Shown here one piece after another: positions 7,796-16,527 of a stretch of 55,340 nt of DNA. This stretch comes from Desulfobacterales bacterium (GTDB taxonomy: Bacteria > Desulfobacterota > Desulfobulbia > Desulfobulbales > JAGXFP01), in contig JAGXFP010000002.1 of the NCBI GenBank assembly GCA_024637225.1, forward strand, positions 1-55,340. Reading direction: 5' to 3'. The notes under the pieces were generated by a model. It saw only the letters and a program-made list of their open reading frames with translations, was not told the DNA's origin and made no database searches. How positions within the stretch are numbered: position 1 is the first letter of the stretch; each line of letters opens with the position of its first letter. Both the position numbers and the translations under genes were made by a program.

Positions 7796-9028
7796 TTAGC
7801 CGGCGGGCAGGTCGTCGACCAGATAGCCTTTGCCGGCCGTCTTCCAGGCGAGGAGTCCGGCGCCCAGATGATAGGCCGCCACCGGGATTATGGCGACGCC
7901 GATGCCGCCCGGCACCTGAAAAATCAGGAGGCCTACGGCAAGCAGCCAGCTTAGCAGGTAGCCGCTCATTTCCATAAGGCCGAGAGGATAATAACCCAGA
8001 TAGATAGAGCCCAGCCCCGGCAGGATCAGGGAGCGGACCAGGGCCTCCTGGGGATTTTTAAATGCGGCGCCGCAGTGGGGACAGCCTGCGAGTCCGGCGG
8101 GAACGGGGGTGTGGCAGGAGGGGCAGAGCTGGGGCAGAGAGACCTTGCCGGCCGGGGCCGCCGGGGCTTGTTCAACTCTTGCGGCAATAAAGTCTTTTAC
8201 CGAGCCAGCGAGATCGCGGTTGACCGTGGTGAAATTCCACTTGCCCGCCGAACCGTGCCTGATAATCAGCGATGACAGGAAAAGACCGCGGCCGATTCCT
8301 TCTATTTCGTCATAGGGAATCTGGAAAATGTAGCGGGTTGGACGATCAAGGCGGCGGTTGACGTTGATCAACAGCAGGCGCCTGTCGGTGCAGACGATGG
8401 CGAAATAGTTTGACAGCATGGTCAAAAGGCCGTTGGCGTAAGGAATCTCGAAAGGATGGTAGCTGATTCCCCTGGCGATCCTCAAGACCTTTTCGCCCTC
8501 GGCAAGGAGTCCGCCGATCAGCAGATCGTGCACTGTCGCGACTGTTTTCAGGATCCGCCGGTTTTGCCTGGTCCTGAACCCATGCTTTCCCGGCCCGGTA
8601 AATATTTCGCGGTAGGCGAATTTGTCGGGGGAAAGTTTCCGCAGTTCCGGCAAGGCGGTGAAGAGCTCGGCATCGGCGCCGCTCTTTTCGCTTGCGGCAG
8701 GGTTAACCGGCGGCGCCCAGGAGTGGTCCTCCCTCAAAACGGCCGGTGGTTCAGGGTTTTCTTCGTGGTGGTCGGTCAAGAGGATGTCGAATTCTTCCAC
8801 CGTTGTTTTTTGGGATTTTCCAGGGATCAGCGTTGCTCCGGCGCTTTCTCCGGTTTCAGCGCTCCCGGCAGGGGGCGCAACCGGGTCAATAATCATCCTG
8901 GCCCCACATTGTTTGCAGTTCGCCGTAAATTTCCGGGCGGGTAGCCGGTCGCTGACCAGTTTGTGTGTCTTGCCGCATTCCGGACAGATGATATCCATGG
9001 TTTTTTTTAAGCTTTCAACTTGGGGCAT
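7796..9028 (-). CDS. Zinc-ribbon / PH-like / membrane protein, function unknown
   Basis: About 410 residues with a mosaic layout. The N-terminus is an MJ0042-type zinc finger (MDIICPECGKTHKLV ... CKQCG, starting about residue 11). A variable acidic linker follows, then a region near 180-300 (LIGGLLAEGEKVLRIARG ... FAIVCTDRRLLLINV ... IPYDEIEGIG) that looks like a bacterial PH-like fold. A second zinc ribbon, CPSCHTPVPAGLAGCPHCG, comes near 315-335, and the C-terminus has about three hydrophobic segments starting LILPGLGSIYLGYYPLG, like TM2-type domains. It is probably an inner-membrane protein with a cytoplasmic zinc-binding and lipid- or protein-binding part. I start at the ATG at 9028, which has AGGA 11 nt upstream; ATGs at 9064 and 8998 are alternatives. 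The function is not known. Confidence 0.75.
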   Translation of the reverse strand: MPQVESLKKTMDIICPECGKTHKLVSDRLPARKFTANCKQCGARMIIDPVAPPAGSAETGESAGATLIPGKSQKTTVEEFDILLTDHHEENPEPPAVLREDHSWAPPVNPAASEKSGADAELFTALPELRKLSPDKFAYREIFTGPGKHGFRTRQNRRILKTVATVHDLLIGGLLAEGEKVLRIARGISYHPFEIPYANGLLTMLSNYFAIVCTDRRLLLINVNRRLDRPTRYIFQIPYDEIEGIGRGLFLSSLIIRHGSAGKWNFTTVNRDLAGSVKDFIAARVEQAPAAPAGKVSLPQLCPSCHTPVPAGLAGCPHCGAAFKNPQEALVRSLILPGLGSIYLGYYPLGLMEMSGYLLSWLLAVGLLIFQVPGGIGVAIIPVAAYHLGAGLLAWKTAGKGYLVDDLPAG

Positions 9029-9231
9029 TTTCTTCTGTTTCCTGTGATGATCTCCACCCTGCAAAGAGGGATTGAATGCTTAGCCATCCCTCGGTCACAT
9101 CTTAAATAGCCCGAGAATTTTTTGGAGGGGAAGGTTTTTTGCTTCTTATCCTAAAGGGAAGATTTTTACCTGAAATCGGCATATAGTCAATATCGATTTG
9201 CCGATAAGCAACAAGCGCGGACCGCGCGGGA

Positions 9232-12200
9232 TTATTGATCGCTCCTGTCGCGCAGTAACGGCGAGATTATCCGAAACGGCATCCGCAGGGTGTTTTGGAC
9301 CAGGTTCAGCAAGCCTTCGCCGATGGCCTCCGGCGGCAGGATGGTGACTCTGGGGTCGCGCAGCTTTCCTTTTAGGCCCACCGGAATCGAGATCACCGCG
9401 TCGTCGGCGCCGCCGACGATCCTGCCAAGCAGGGGTATTTTGGTGATCAGGGCATCCACGGTTTTTAAGGGGGCGACCATAATCGTCAGATCAGTCGACC
9501 AGTCATCCATGTTTACCACGCCCTGACCGAAGATATTCAACCCCGCCCCATCTATAAAGGCTTTGTCTACATGAAGGTGGTTGTCCGCCACCCGGCCGTC
9601 GATCTCGATTTTCGAATAGGCGAAGCCCTCGCCGGTGTAATCGGGTAGATCCGTTCCCGACAAAATATCCCTCAGGTTGACAACCCGGAAGACCTTGGAG
9701 AGAAAGGAGAGCCGGTGGATATAACCGCCGTTCGAATAGAGATCGGCGTTGCCGCTTTGCCAGCGGTTATCGACCCCTTTCAGATTTACATCGAGATGAA
9801 TGTCTCCCGTGACCAGGGTTTGTTCAAAACCCAGGCAGGGGAGGACATCCTCAAAGAGCGGTGGGGAGGCACTGTCCGTAAAGACATTCAGGTAGGTCTC
9901 CTCTTTGCTTTCCATCAGGTTAAGGGTGGCCGAGATCTCAAGATTGCAGAGGCTCGAATTCCTGAGGTCCAGGGTATAGAGGTTGGTGCCGGAATCTACT
10001 GTGACAAAGCCCTGGGCCGGAGACAGAACATAACTGTCTGGAGCCGCTTTTTCATCCGGACCGGCTTCGGGATTCGATCGGAAAGTGGCGGCATTGAAAT
10101 GGAGGACCCCTTCAAGCTCTTTGCCGTTGCGGCCGGCCAGGAGGTCCTGATCCGAGGCGCCATCGCCGGCGGCTTCCCCTCTGAGGTCCGCGAGGATATG
10201 CCTGCCGGTCCGGCTGCCGACCTCTTCGGCGGCAAGGCCGAGGTCGAAGGTGGTCTTCTCCGAACCGAAAGTGATCTGGCCGTTCAGGGCCACTTCCTCG
10301 TCGTTCGCGGAGAGAACGGCCTGATTTATCCGGAGTGAACCGCTTTCGGCCCCGATAATATCGAGTTTTTTAATCAGAAAGTTTTCCCGGGATTTATTGA
10401 ATAACCAGGCTAGATCGGTGACCTTCGCCCAGCCGGTGAAATCGGTTTTTGCCGGTCCGTCCGAATATTCCACGGAGAAGTCTCCTTCAAGCCTTTTTGC
10501 CGGCAGGATATTTTCCCGCATGAGGGCGAGGATGGTTTCGGAATCTATGAAACCCTGCCAGTTCGCCTTGAAATCTTGAGGATCTTTTTTCCGATAGTCA
10601 AGGCTAAGCACGCCCCGCTCCTCTGGGGAAGAAATGATTAACTTGTCGATCTTGAGCCGGTCCCGGTCCGATTGCAGTTCCAGGCGCACGGAAGGGGAGG
10701 TGACTTCGCCCATGCCGGCGGCGATCCCACCCGAAAGCTTGATTTTGTCATCATCCCACTCCACCTTGAATTTATCCAGGGTGCAGGGGATTACCGGGAA
10801 ATATTGCTCGGGCAGCCAACCTTTTTTTCCGATCCACTCCGCCAGCGGTTCGCGAATGGTGCCGGACAGCATGATCCAGGCCCGCCAATCGGTTAAATTA
10901 TTGTGGAAAAAACTCCCCTCGACAAGCAGGGGCTGTTCGAGAAGCCAGACTTTTCCGGAATCGAGATCAAGCCGACCGCGGCTGACTCTGGCCCTGATCC
11001 TTTCCGCCAGAAGCGGATGGGGAAGGAGGGGAGTGCTCCATTTCGATCCCGATGTGGAGATATCAAGCGAGTATTGCCATTTTCCGGGTTCTTTAAACAA
11101 CCCCGATACCGAGGCCCGGTTTAATTCGACGACTCCTTCCGCCTTGGAGATTGCCTGGGAAATCTTGTCGGGCAGGATCGCCGCTTTTTTTAATTCGGCA
11201 AGCAGGGTGGCTGAATCGAAAGTTGCCTGGGCAGATTTTATCTCGATAAATGGATTGTCGTCTAAGGAGGTTCCTCCGGAAAACTCCCTGATCAAGTGAG
11301 GACCGACCACTCCTTTGATTCCCCGCCATTCGACCCGGTCCGGGAAAACATTGATGCCCCCCGATCTGATTGTGAACGGATGGGGGATCGGTTCATACGT
11401 GGCGCCGCCGTTGATGGTATTTACCTGCACCGTCACCCGGGGATCATCGAGGCTTTCGCCGATATGCAGATGACCCGCCGCCCGGCCTTCGATATTGCTG
11501 AAACGCTCGACTTCGCGCCGAAAACCCTGGTGGGGGACGATTTCCGGCAATACTTTCCCCAGGTCGGCCAGATCGGCGGCAATATCAAGATCGAGCTCGA
11601 AGTCCTTTTCCCTTTGGGCCAGATCGAGGAACAGGGAACAGTTATCGCCTCGGTTACCGTCCAGCCTGGCACTCAGTCCCTCGCCCGATAGATAACCGTT
11701 GTCGATTTTGATCGGGCCGCGGGCCATTTCCAGAAACAGAGGCGTGAAAGGGGGATGAATCCTCGCTTCTTGCACATCGACATTGATTGTCATTTCGGTT
11801 ATGTCCCTGAAACCGGACAGCGGCGCCTCGAAGTAATAGCTTGCCCGGGAAGCCTTGCCGCCGAGGACTATATCGCTTACGGTTTTGGCGATTTTGTTAT
11901 CTCCCCATAAGGCCAGGACCCCTTTGCGGAGGGCGGTAAGATCCAGGTCCCTACCGGTCAAATCGACCAGCCAGACCGGTTCCCGGTTTTCCGCGGGCTT
12001 CTCACCGGTCCGACGGGCGATTTCGCCGCTGAGGATCATGCCGGGGTTTTTAAGCTGTAATTCCCTGATCTCAATCGACAGATCACCGCCGTTTTTGTTG
12101 ATCTTGAGATCAATGCTGCCGCAATCGAGCAGAAAAGATTCAGTGGCGGATGGCGCCACAAAACAGGGGAAATCGCCGGTCATGGACCCCTGAATTCTTT

Positions 12201-12906
12201 CCGTGCCGGTGCCGTCAATCCTGCCTTGCAGGGAAATTGCGGATTTTACCGGCAGCAGCCTTTGATCTTCCAGGGCGGGGAGCAGATTGTAAAAGTTAAG
12301 GCCGTTTAATTCGTATTCCACTTGATAATCGAGATTGCCGGGGCTGAAAACGCCTTCCAGGTTCATTAAATTGAACTGGCTGGATTCGCTTGCCAGTTGG
12401 AATCGGCTTTGCTCCGGATCCAGGTTGATCTCGCCCTCGATTTTATCGATGCTAAGAGGAAAAAGATGGCTCTGGCCGGCAAAGGGACTTTCGGTGAATA
12501 TAACGGTTCCGTCGGTCACGCTGATTCTGGCATGGGGGATAAAGATTTCGGAGAGGTCGATCTCTGTGGATACGGGACCAATGGTCATTTCCGGGCTGAT
12601 CAGGTTTATTCTTCTTAATTCAAGTTTTTGCTTTAACAGTGAGCGCCAGAGAGGAAATATTCTGGTTTCGGGCAGGTGGACTAGAATGGCGTTTTTACTT
12701 ATCGTTGTGTCATGCAGGGAAAAATGAGGGACCGGCAGCCAGTGCCAGTCGAGCTGGGCCGCGTCGATCCGCCAGCCCGATTTTGCCGAAAGCATCGCGG
12801 CGACCTTGGATCGGACCGTATCGACATCCAGCAGTCTGGGGCCCAGAAAGATCAGGGCCCCGAATGAGATGATTATTAATGATGTTATGTAGACTCTTTT
12901 TGACAT
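9232..12906 (-). CDS. AsmA-like (YhdP/TamB-related) giant envelope protein
   Basis: 1224-residue protein of the AsmA superfamily, whose members form long hydrophobic grooves that carry phospholipids between inner and outer membrane. The N-terminal segment MSKRVYITSLIIISFGALIFLGPRLL is a single membrane anchor, followed by an AsmA-type start (DVDTVRSKVAAMLSAKSGWRID). The body is repetitive beta-strand sequence with many alternating hydrophobic residues and no cysteine motifs. The C-terminal 200 residues (GNADLYSNGGYIHRLSFLSKVFRVVNLRDI ... GEGFAYSKIEIDGRVADNHLHVDKAFIDG ... MVAPLKTVDALITKIPLLGRIVGG) match the AsmA-like C-terminal domain of YhdP-class proteins. Lipid transport is inferred from the family. 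It is the last gene before the zinc-ribbon protein on the same strand, but the 200-nt gap argues against tight coupling. Confidence 0.85.
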   Translation of the reverse strand: MSKRVYITSLIIISFGALIFLGPRLLDVDTVRSKVAAMLSAKSGWRIDAAQLDWHWLPVPHFSLHDTTISKNAILVHLPETRIFPLWRSLLKQKLELRRINLISPEMTIGPVSTEIDLSEIFIPHARISVTDGTVIFTESPFAGQSHLFPLSIDKIEGEINLDPEQSRFQLASESSQFNLMNLEGVFSPGNLDYQVEYELNGLNFYNLLPALEDQRLLPVKSAISLQGRIDGTGTERIQGSMTGDFPCFVAPSATESFLLDCGSIDLKINKNGGDLSIEIRELQLKNPGMILSGEIARRTGEKPAENREPVWLVDLTGRDLDLTALRKGVLALWGDNKIAKTVSDIVLGGKASRASYYFEAPLSGFRDITEMTINVDVQEARIHPPFTPLFLEMARGPIKIDNGYLSGEGLSARLDGNRGDNCSLFLDLAQREKDFELDLDIAADLADLGKVLPEIVPHQGFRREVERFSNIEGRAAGHLHIGESLDDPRVTVQVNTINGGATYEPIPHPFTIRSGGINVFPDRVEWRGIKGVVGPHLIREFSGGTSLDDNPFIEIKSAQATFDSATLLAELKKAAILPDKISQAISKAEGVVELNRASVSGLFKEPGKWQYSLDISTSGSKWSTPLLPHPLLAERIRARVSRGRLDLDSGKVWLLEQPLLVEGSFFHNNLTDWRAWIMLSGTIREPLAEWIGKKGWLPEQYFPVIPCTLDKFKVEWDDDKIKLSGGIAAGMGEVTSPSVRLELQSDRDRLKIDKLIISSPEERGVLSLDYRKKDPQDFKANWQGFIDSETILALMRENILPAKRLEGDFSVEYSDGPAKTDFTGWAKVTDLAWLFNKSRENFLIKKLDIIGAESGSLRINQAVLSANDEEVALNGQITFGSEKTTFDLGLAAEEVGSRTGRHILADLRGEAAGDGASDQDLLAGRNGKELEGVLHFNAATFRSNPEAGPDEKAAPDSYVLSPAQGFVTVDSGTNLYTLDLRNSSLCNLEISATLNLMESKEETYLNVFTDSASPPLFEDVLPCLGFEQTLVTGDIHLDVNLKGVDNRWQSGNADLYSNGGYIHRLSFLSKVFRVVNLRDILSGTDLPDYTGEGFAYSKIEIDGRVADNHLHVDKAFIDGAGLNIFGQGVVNMDDWSTDLTIMVAPLKTVDALITKIPLLGRIVGGADDAVISIPVGLKGKLRDPRVTILPPEAIGEGLLNLVQNTLRMPFRIISPLLRDRSDQ

Positions 12907-13253
12907 ATCCGGTCTGTTTGAGACAATTGGCCGAGATCAGTGATAATTGAGTGGCGTCGCATATAACCCTTCCTTCGACAGGCTCAGGATGAGCGGAATA
13001 ACTAATTGATTCAACCTTCGTACCGGACTTGTCGAAGTGCGCTCCATTAAGTCTTTGGCGACTTGTTGCGAACTCATCGATAAATTAAAGTAATTGAAAT
13101 TATACCACAGGGCATAAGTTTCGTTTGCACCCAAAAGGGCATATAAAAGCAGACAAAGCTGCTCAGCTTTAAAATAAAAAAGGTGCGATTCTCAAGGTCC
13201 TTCACCCCGTGTCTTGATTTTCGTCGCGGGATGGCTAAACAGCATCCCCTCAA
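12907..13253. repeat. Gene-free stretch with family-A repeat copy
   Basis: No credible gene. 13099-13172 holds a good family-A copy: ATAAGTTTCGTTTGCACCC, the AAAA loop, GGGCATATAAAAGCAG and AGCTGCTCAGCTTT. 13228-13248 is a GGGATG / CATCCC hairpin just beyond the stop of the sodium symporter; it lacks a U-tract, so I do not call it a terminator. 13062-13078 has the TTGCGAACTCATCGA motif that recurs near other repeats. Confidence 0.6.
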
Positions 13254-14810
13254 TCAAACCAGAAGGTCATCCTCACCGGCATGATGCCGGCGCTTCAATT
13301 TTTCCGGCTTCCAGGCAAAGGCGTTCAGGATGAAGGCTGCCGCCAGGCACAGTACCAGCCAGCCGACCCCGTAGAGCAGGAGCTGGGAGGATTTGTAACC
13401 TTCGTAATTACGGGTCAGGTCGCCCACGGCGGAAAGATAAAGCAGATAGAGCAGAATTGCCGGGGTGGTGTATTTGATAAAAAATACCCAGGTCCGGTGG
13501 ATTCCGATGCCGGTCCGATTTATATGGTTGCGCAGGACCGTGGCCTTCAGTATCCAGCCGATGACAACGCATTCGAGGAGGCCGCCGAGGACCAGGGCGT
13601 AATTGGTAATGAAGTGGTCAGCAATGTCCAGGATGTAAAGGCCGCCCCGGGTAGTAAAGATAATACTGCCCAGGAAACCGGTAAGGCAGATGCCGGTTGC
13701 CACTTGGCGGCGGGGCCATTCGAATTTATCGGTGAGCGAACAGGTGAAGGCCTCGATCAGGGAAACTCCGGAAGTAAGACCCGCGATCACCAGCATCGTA
13801 AAGAAGATAACCCCGAAAAGCACATTAAAACCGGGCAGGAGCGAGATCGCTTTCGGATAGACAACAAAGGCGAGCTGGGGGCCTCCCTTGATGGCCTCCT
13901 CGAAGCCGACTCCCTGGCTCTGGGCCATGAAGCCGACGATCCCGAAAACGGCGAAACCGGCGATCAGGGAATAGAGGCAGTTCACCGAGCAGGTAATGAA
14001 GGCGTTTTTGGCTATATCGGTCTTTTCGGGCAGGTAGCTGGCATAGGTGATCATGATGCCGAAGCCGAGGGAGAGGGTGAAGAATATCTGGCCGAAGGCC
14101 GCGGCCCAGACGTTGCCGGCGGCGGCGCGCACCTCCGGGTCGGCGGCGAACAGATTGATCTTCTCCCAGTCGGCATGGAGATACTGACCGAAAATTGCCT
14201 CGGCGGCGCCGTCCAGAGAGAGGGTCCAGCCCACCATAATAATGGTCAGCAGGAAAAGGACCGGCATGAAGATCAGACTGGCTTTTTCGATGCCGTGATG
14301 GATCTCGCGGAAGCAGATGAACCAGCAGGTCAGCCAGACCAGCATGGTGGCGAACAGGATGGGAAGCCGGATGCCGCCAAGGGTTGCGGCCGAATCGGAA
14401 AGCTGCAGGAAATCCTCGAAGAAAAATGTCTGGGTATCCGGACCCCAGGCCAGGGTAAAGGAATGGATCAGATAATTGACGCACCAGCCGATAATTACCG
14501 AATAATAGAGCATGATGCCGAACATGGCTACCACCGGCATCCACCAGCCGAGCCATTCGAAACGGCGGCTGATCCGGACAAAGCTTAACGGCGAAGATCC
14601 TTTCTGGTGATGACCGACGCCATACTCGAGAATCATGATGGGAATTCCGGCGACCAGCAGGGCCGCCAGGTAAGGAACCAGGAAGGCGCCGCCGCCGTGC
14701 TCATGGGCCATGTAACTGAAACGCCAGATATTGCCGAGGCCGATGGCCGAGCCGATCGAGGCCAGTAGAAAACCCAGATTTGTATTCCAGCTGCTTCTTG
14801 CTTGGGACAT
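13254..14810 (-). CDS. Neurotransmitter:sodium symporter (SNF) family transporter
   Basis: Sodium-coupled symporter of the inner membrane, in a family that imports amino acids or similar small amines (LeuT, MhsT). The 518-residue product has the hallmark TM1 sequence SSWNTNLGFLLASIGSAIGLGNIWRFSY at 6-33, followed by GGGAFLVPYL, and about twelve hydrophobic segments. The FGIMITYASYLPEKTDIAKNAF stretch near 260 corresponds to the conserved TM6 region. The substrate cannot be read from sequence. The ATG has an excellent Shine-Dalgarno (GGAGG, 6 nt upstream). It is a single-gene unit. A glycine or sarcosine supply role for the betaine genes 15 kb away would be speculation. Confidence 0.92.
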   Translation of the reverse strand: MSQARSSWNTNLGFLLASIGSAIGLGNIWRFSYMAHEHGGGAFLVPYLAALLVAGIPIMILEYGVGHHQKGSSPLSFVRISRRFEWLGWWMPVVAMFGIMLYYSVIIGWCVNYLIHSFTLAWGPDTQTFFFEDFLQLSDSAATLGGIRLPILFATMLVWLTCWFICFREIHHGIEKASLIFMPVLFLLTIIMVGWTLSLDGAAEAIFGQYLHADWEKINLFAADPEVRAAAGNVWAAAFGQIFFTLSLGFGIMITYASYLPEKTDIAKNAFITCSVNCLYSLIAGFAVFGIVGFMAQSQGVGFEEAIKGGPQLAFVVYPKAISLLPGFNVLFGVIFFTMLVIAGLTSGVSLIEAFTCSLTDKFEWPRRQVATGICLTGFLGSIIFTTRGGLYILDIADHFITNYALVLGGLLECVVIGWILKATVLRNHINRTGIGIHRTWVFFIKYTTPAILLYLLYLSAVGDLTRNYEGYKSSQLLLYGVGWLVLCLAAAFILNAFAWKPEKLKRRHHAGEDDLLV

Positions 14811-15208
14811 TGGTTCCTCCAGGATGGTCCTTGCTTCTTGTAACGGATCTTGGTTTCGGAGTAAAAAGCTCGAATTATCCGGTCAACCCGCCCGGGCGAA
14901 TTTGCGAAAAATGATCTTAGCATGACAATAATATTGTGCAACAAACTTTACCTGCCCGGGCTGCCGCCCTTTTTAATCGTCTGAGAACGGCAATTGACGA
15001 GCATAGTTTATGTTATTTACTAAATATATGTTGTTCCTTCCGCTTTTTTTGCGTAATTTCAGAGATTCTTTGCCGGGCTGTTTTGGTGTTGTGACCAAGG
15101 CCACGCCATGCCGAAGAAGCAAAAAAGGACCATGCCCCCGGAGATCGGATTGCATGCCCCCTTTTGGGTGCTTTTTGCGCCGCCATCAAATTTGGAGCCA
15201 TAAATAAG
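14811..15208. repeat. Divergent intergenic region with a family-B repeat copy
   Basis: This separates the minus-strand symporter from the plus-strand oxidoreductase and must hold both promoters. 15141-15187 is a family-B repeat: GAGATCGGATTGCATGCC, then a CCCCTTTTGGGTGC hairpin, then CTTTTTGCGCCGCCATC. Other copies are at 33063 (+) and 43191 (-). The repeat ends 22 nt before the oxidoreductase start. Nothing else was recognised. Confidence 0.55.
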
Positions 15209-16177
15209 ATGTCAAGAATCAGAATAGGCGTTGTCGGAACCGGTTACCTCGGCAAATTTCATGCCCAGAAATATGCTGCCATGGATGAAGTCGAGCTGGT
15301 CGGGGTTGCCGATCCGGACCAAGCGGTTGCGCAAGAGGTGGCCGCCGCCAACAAGACCAGGGCTTTTACCGATTATCATGATCTCCTCCCCCTGGTTGAC
15401 GCGGTAAGCATAGTCGCGCCGACCAGTCTCCATCACCGGATCGGCCTGGACTGTCTGCATGGCGGTGTCGATATCATGATGGAAAAACCGATGACGACCA
15501 CGGTCGAAGAGGCCGATGAACTAATTGTTCTGGCCCGCGCTGAAAAACGGATCATTCAGGTCGGTCATCTCGAACAGTTCAATCCCGCCATCATGGCCAT
15601 GGAAGAGCATCTGACCACGCCGATCTTTATCGAATCGCACCGGATCCATACCTTCAAGAACCGGGCCCTCGATGTGGATGTGGTTCTCGATCTGATGATT
15701 CATGACATCGATATCATTTTAAGTATCGTCAAGGCGCCGCTGCAAACTGTGCATACCGTCGGTCTGCCGGTGGTGACCGAGACCACCGATATTGCCAATG
15801 CCAGGCTGATCTTCGAAAACGGCTGTACCGCCAACGTTACTGTCAGCAGGATTTCCCTGGATAACATCAGGCGGTTGCGAATCTTTCAACCCAAGTCGTT
15901 CATCTCGGTTGATTATGGCAAGAAGGAGTTGACCGTGATCAGTCAGGAGGAGGGGTTTGACGAGGCAGGCCAGCCCCGGCGCACCTTCCATAATTCCTGC
16001 TATATGGAGATCGACGCCCTGGAGATGGAGTTGCGCGATTTTGTCGCCAACGTCGGAAAGCGAACCAGGCCGAAAATCGCCGGCGAGGAAGGGCGGCGGG
16101 CCTTGAAAGTCGCCACCGAAATTATCGGCCAGATCCAAGGCCATCTGGATAAACACCGGAAGCAGCTCGGGCTGTAA
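15209..16177 (+). CDS. Gfo/Idh/MocA family NAD(P)-dependent oxidoreductase beside lpxB
   Basis: Dehydrogenase of the Gfo/Idh/MocA family (322 residues), expected to oxidise or reduce a sugar or nucleotide-sugar in the cytoplasm. It has the Rossmann nucleotide-binding GVVGTGYLG at 7-15, HAQKYAAMDEVELVGVADPD after it, and the family EKP signature at 92-94. I chose the ATG at 15209 over the upstream in-frame start because the extra codons come from a family-B repeat and the Rossmann strand normally begins within a few residues; GGAG lies 12 nt upstream. Such genes sit directly before lpxB in many Desulfobacterota. A GnnA-like UDP-GlcNAc 3-dehydrogenase role in lipid A is possible, but no GnnB aminotransferase is adjacent, so it stays unproven. 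Confidence 0.85.
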   Translation: MSRIRIGVVGTGYLGKFHAQKYAAMDEVELVGVADPDQAVAQEVAAANKTRAFTDYHDLLPLVDAVSIVAPTSLHHRIGLDCLHGGVDIMMEKPMTTTVEEADELIVLARAEKRIIQVGHLEQFNPAIMAMEEHLTTPIFIESHRIHTFKNRALDVDVVLDLMIHDIDIILSIVKAPLQTVHTVGLPVVTETTDIANARLIFENGCTANVTVSRISLDNIRRLRIFQPKSFISVDYGKKELTVISQEEGFDEAGQPRRTFHNSCYMEIDALEMELRDFVANVGKRTRPKIAGEEGRRALKVATEIIGQIQGHLDKHRKQLGL

Positions 16178-16312
16178 TCAGGAGACGGGAGAAAGAGACA
16201 GGAGCCAGGAGACAGGGAGCCGGGAGACAGAAGCTGGAATCCGGGTCCAGAAACCGGGAACCGGGAGTCAGAAGCCGGCAATCAGAAGTCGGGAGTCAGG
16301 AGAAAAATTTAC
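16178..16312 (+). repeat. Degenerate purine-rich tandem repeat
   Basis: Between the oxidoreductase and lpxB, about 130 nt consist of imperfect units near GGGAGTCAGAAGC / GGAGACAGGAGCC, with almost no pyrimidine runs. The strand bias suggests slippage-driven expansion. It is non-coding. Similar but different runs (GTGAGGAGT units) occur at 1430-1475, 5991-6025 and 22829-22860. Confidence 0.7.
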
Positions 16313-16364
16313 GTTGAGAGCATATTTAATGGTAACCAATCGCGGGATAAGGCGCCATGGTTTG

Positions 16365-16494
16365 GCCCATCTCCCATCCGGTAAGCGATTGCAGGGTGCC
16401 GGAGATGCAAGGCATCGGCCTGCGATGTGTACTGGTGTACATGAGCAAGCCGATAACACAGCGGATTCGGTGCCCTGTGACCGCTTACATTTAA
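16365..16494 (+). ncRNA. Structured intergenic element, copy 1 (unrecognised RNA-like fold)
   Basis: Closing helix: GTAAGCGATTGCAGGGTGCC at 16381-16400 pairs with GGTGCCCTGTGACCGCTTAC at 16469-16488, mostly Watson-Crick with several G-U pairs. Inside are a GATGC-AAG-GCATC hairpin, a GGCCTGC / GCAAGCC helix capped by TGTAC-TGGT-GTACA, and a CCGA / TCGG helix with loop sequence AACACAGC. Copy 2 at 32721-32866 keeps the same pairing with compensatory and wobble changes. I recognise no Rfam family. It sits 39 nt upstream of lpxB, so it could be a leader, a stand-alone RNA, or a mobile repeat. Confidence 0.6.
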
Positions 16495-16527
16495 TGAAGG
16501 CCGATAGCGCTTCCTGGTTTAAAGATC

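Noticed and set aside
13281..14588. 435-codon open frame antisense to the sodium symporter
   Set aside because: The minus strand encodes a full SNF transporter with its signature motif and Shine-Dalgarno; the antisense frame is charged low-complexity sequence.
16365..16494. attC site of an integron or group II intron fragment
   Set aside because: Ends lack the GTTRRRY / RYYYAAC attC boxes, and no domain V-like hairpin or reverse transcriptase is present.
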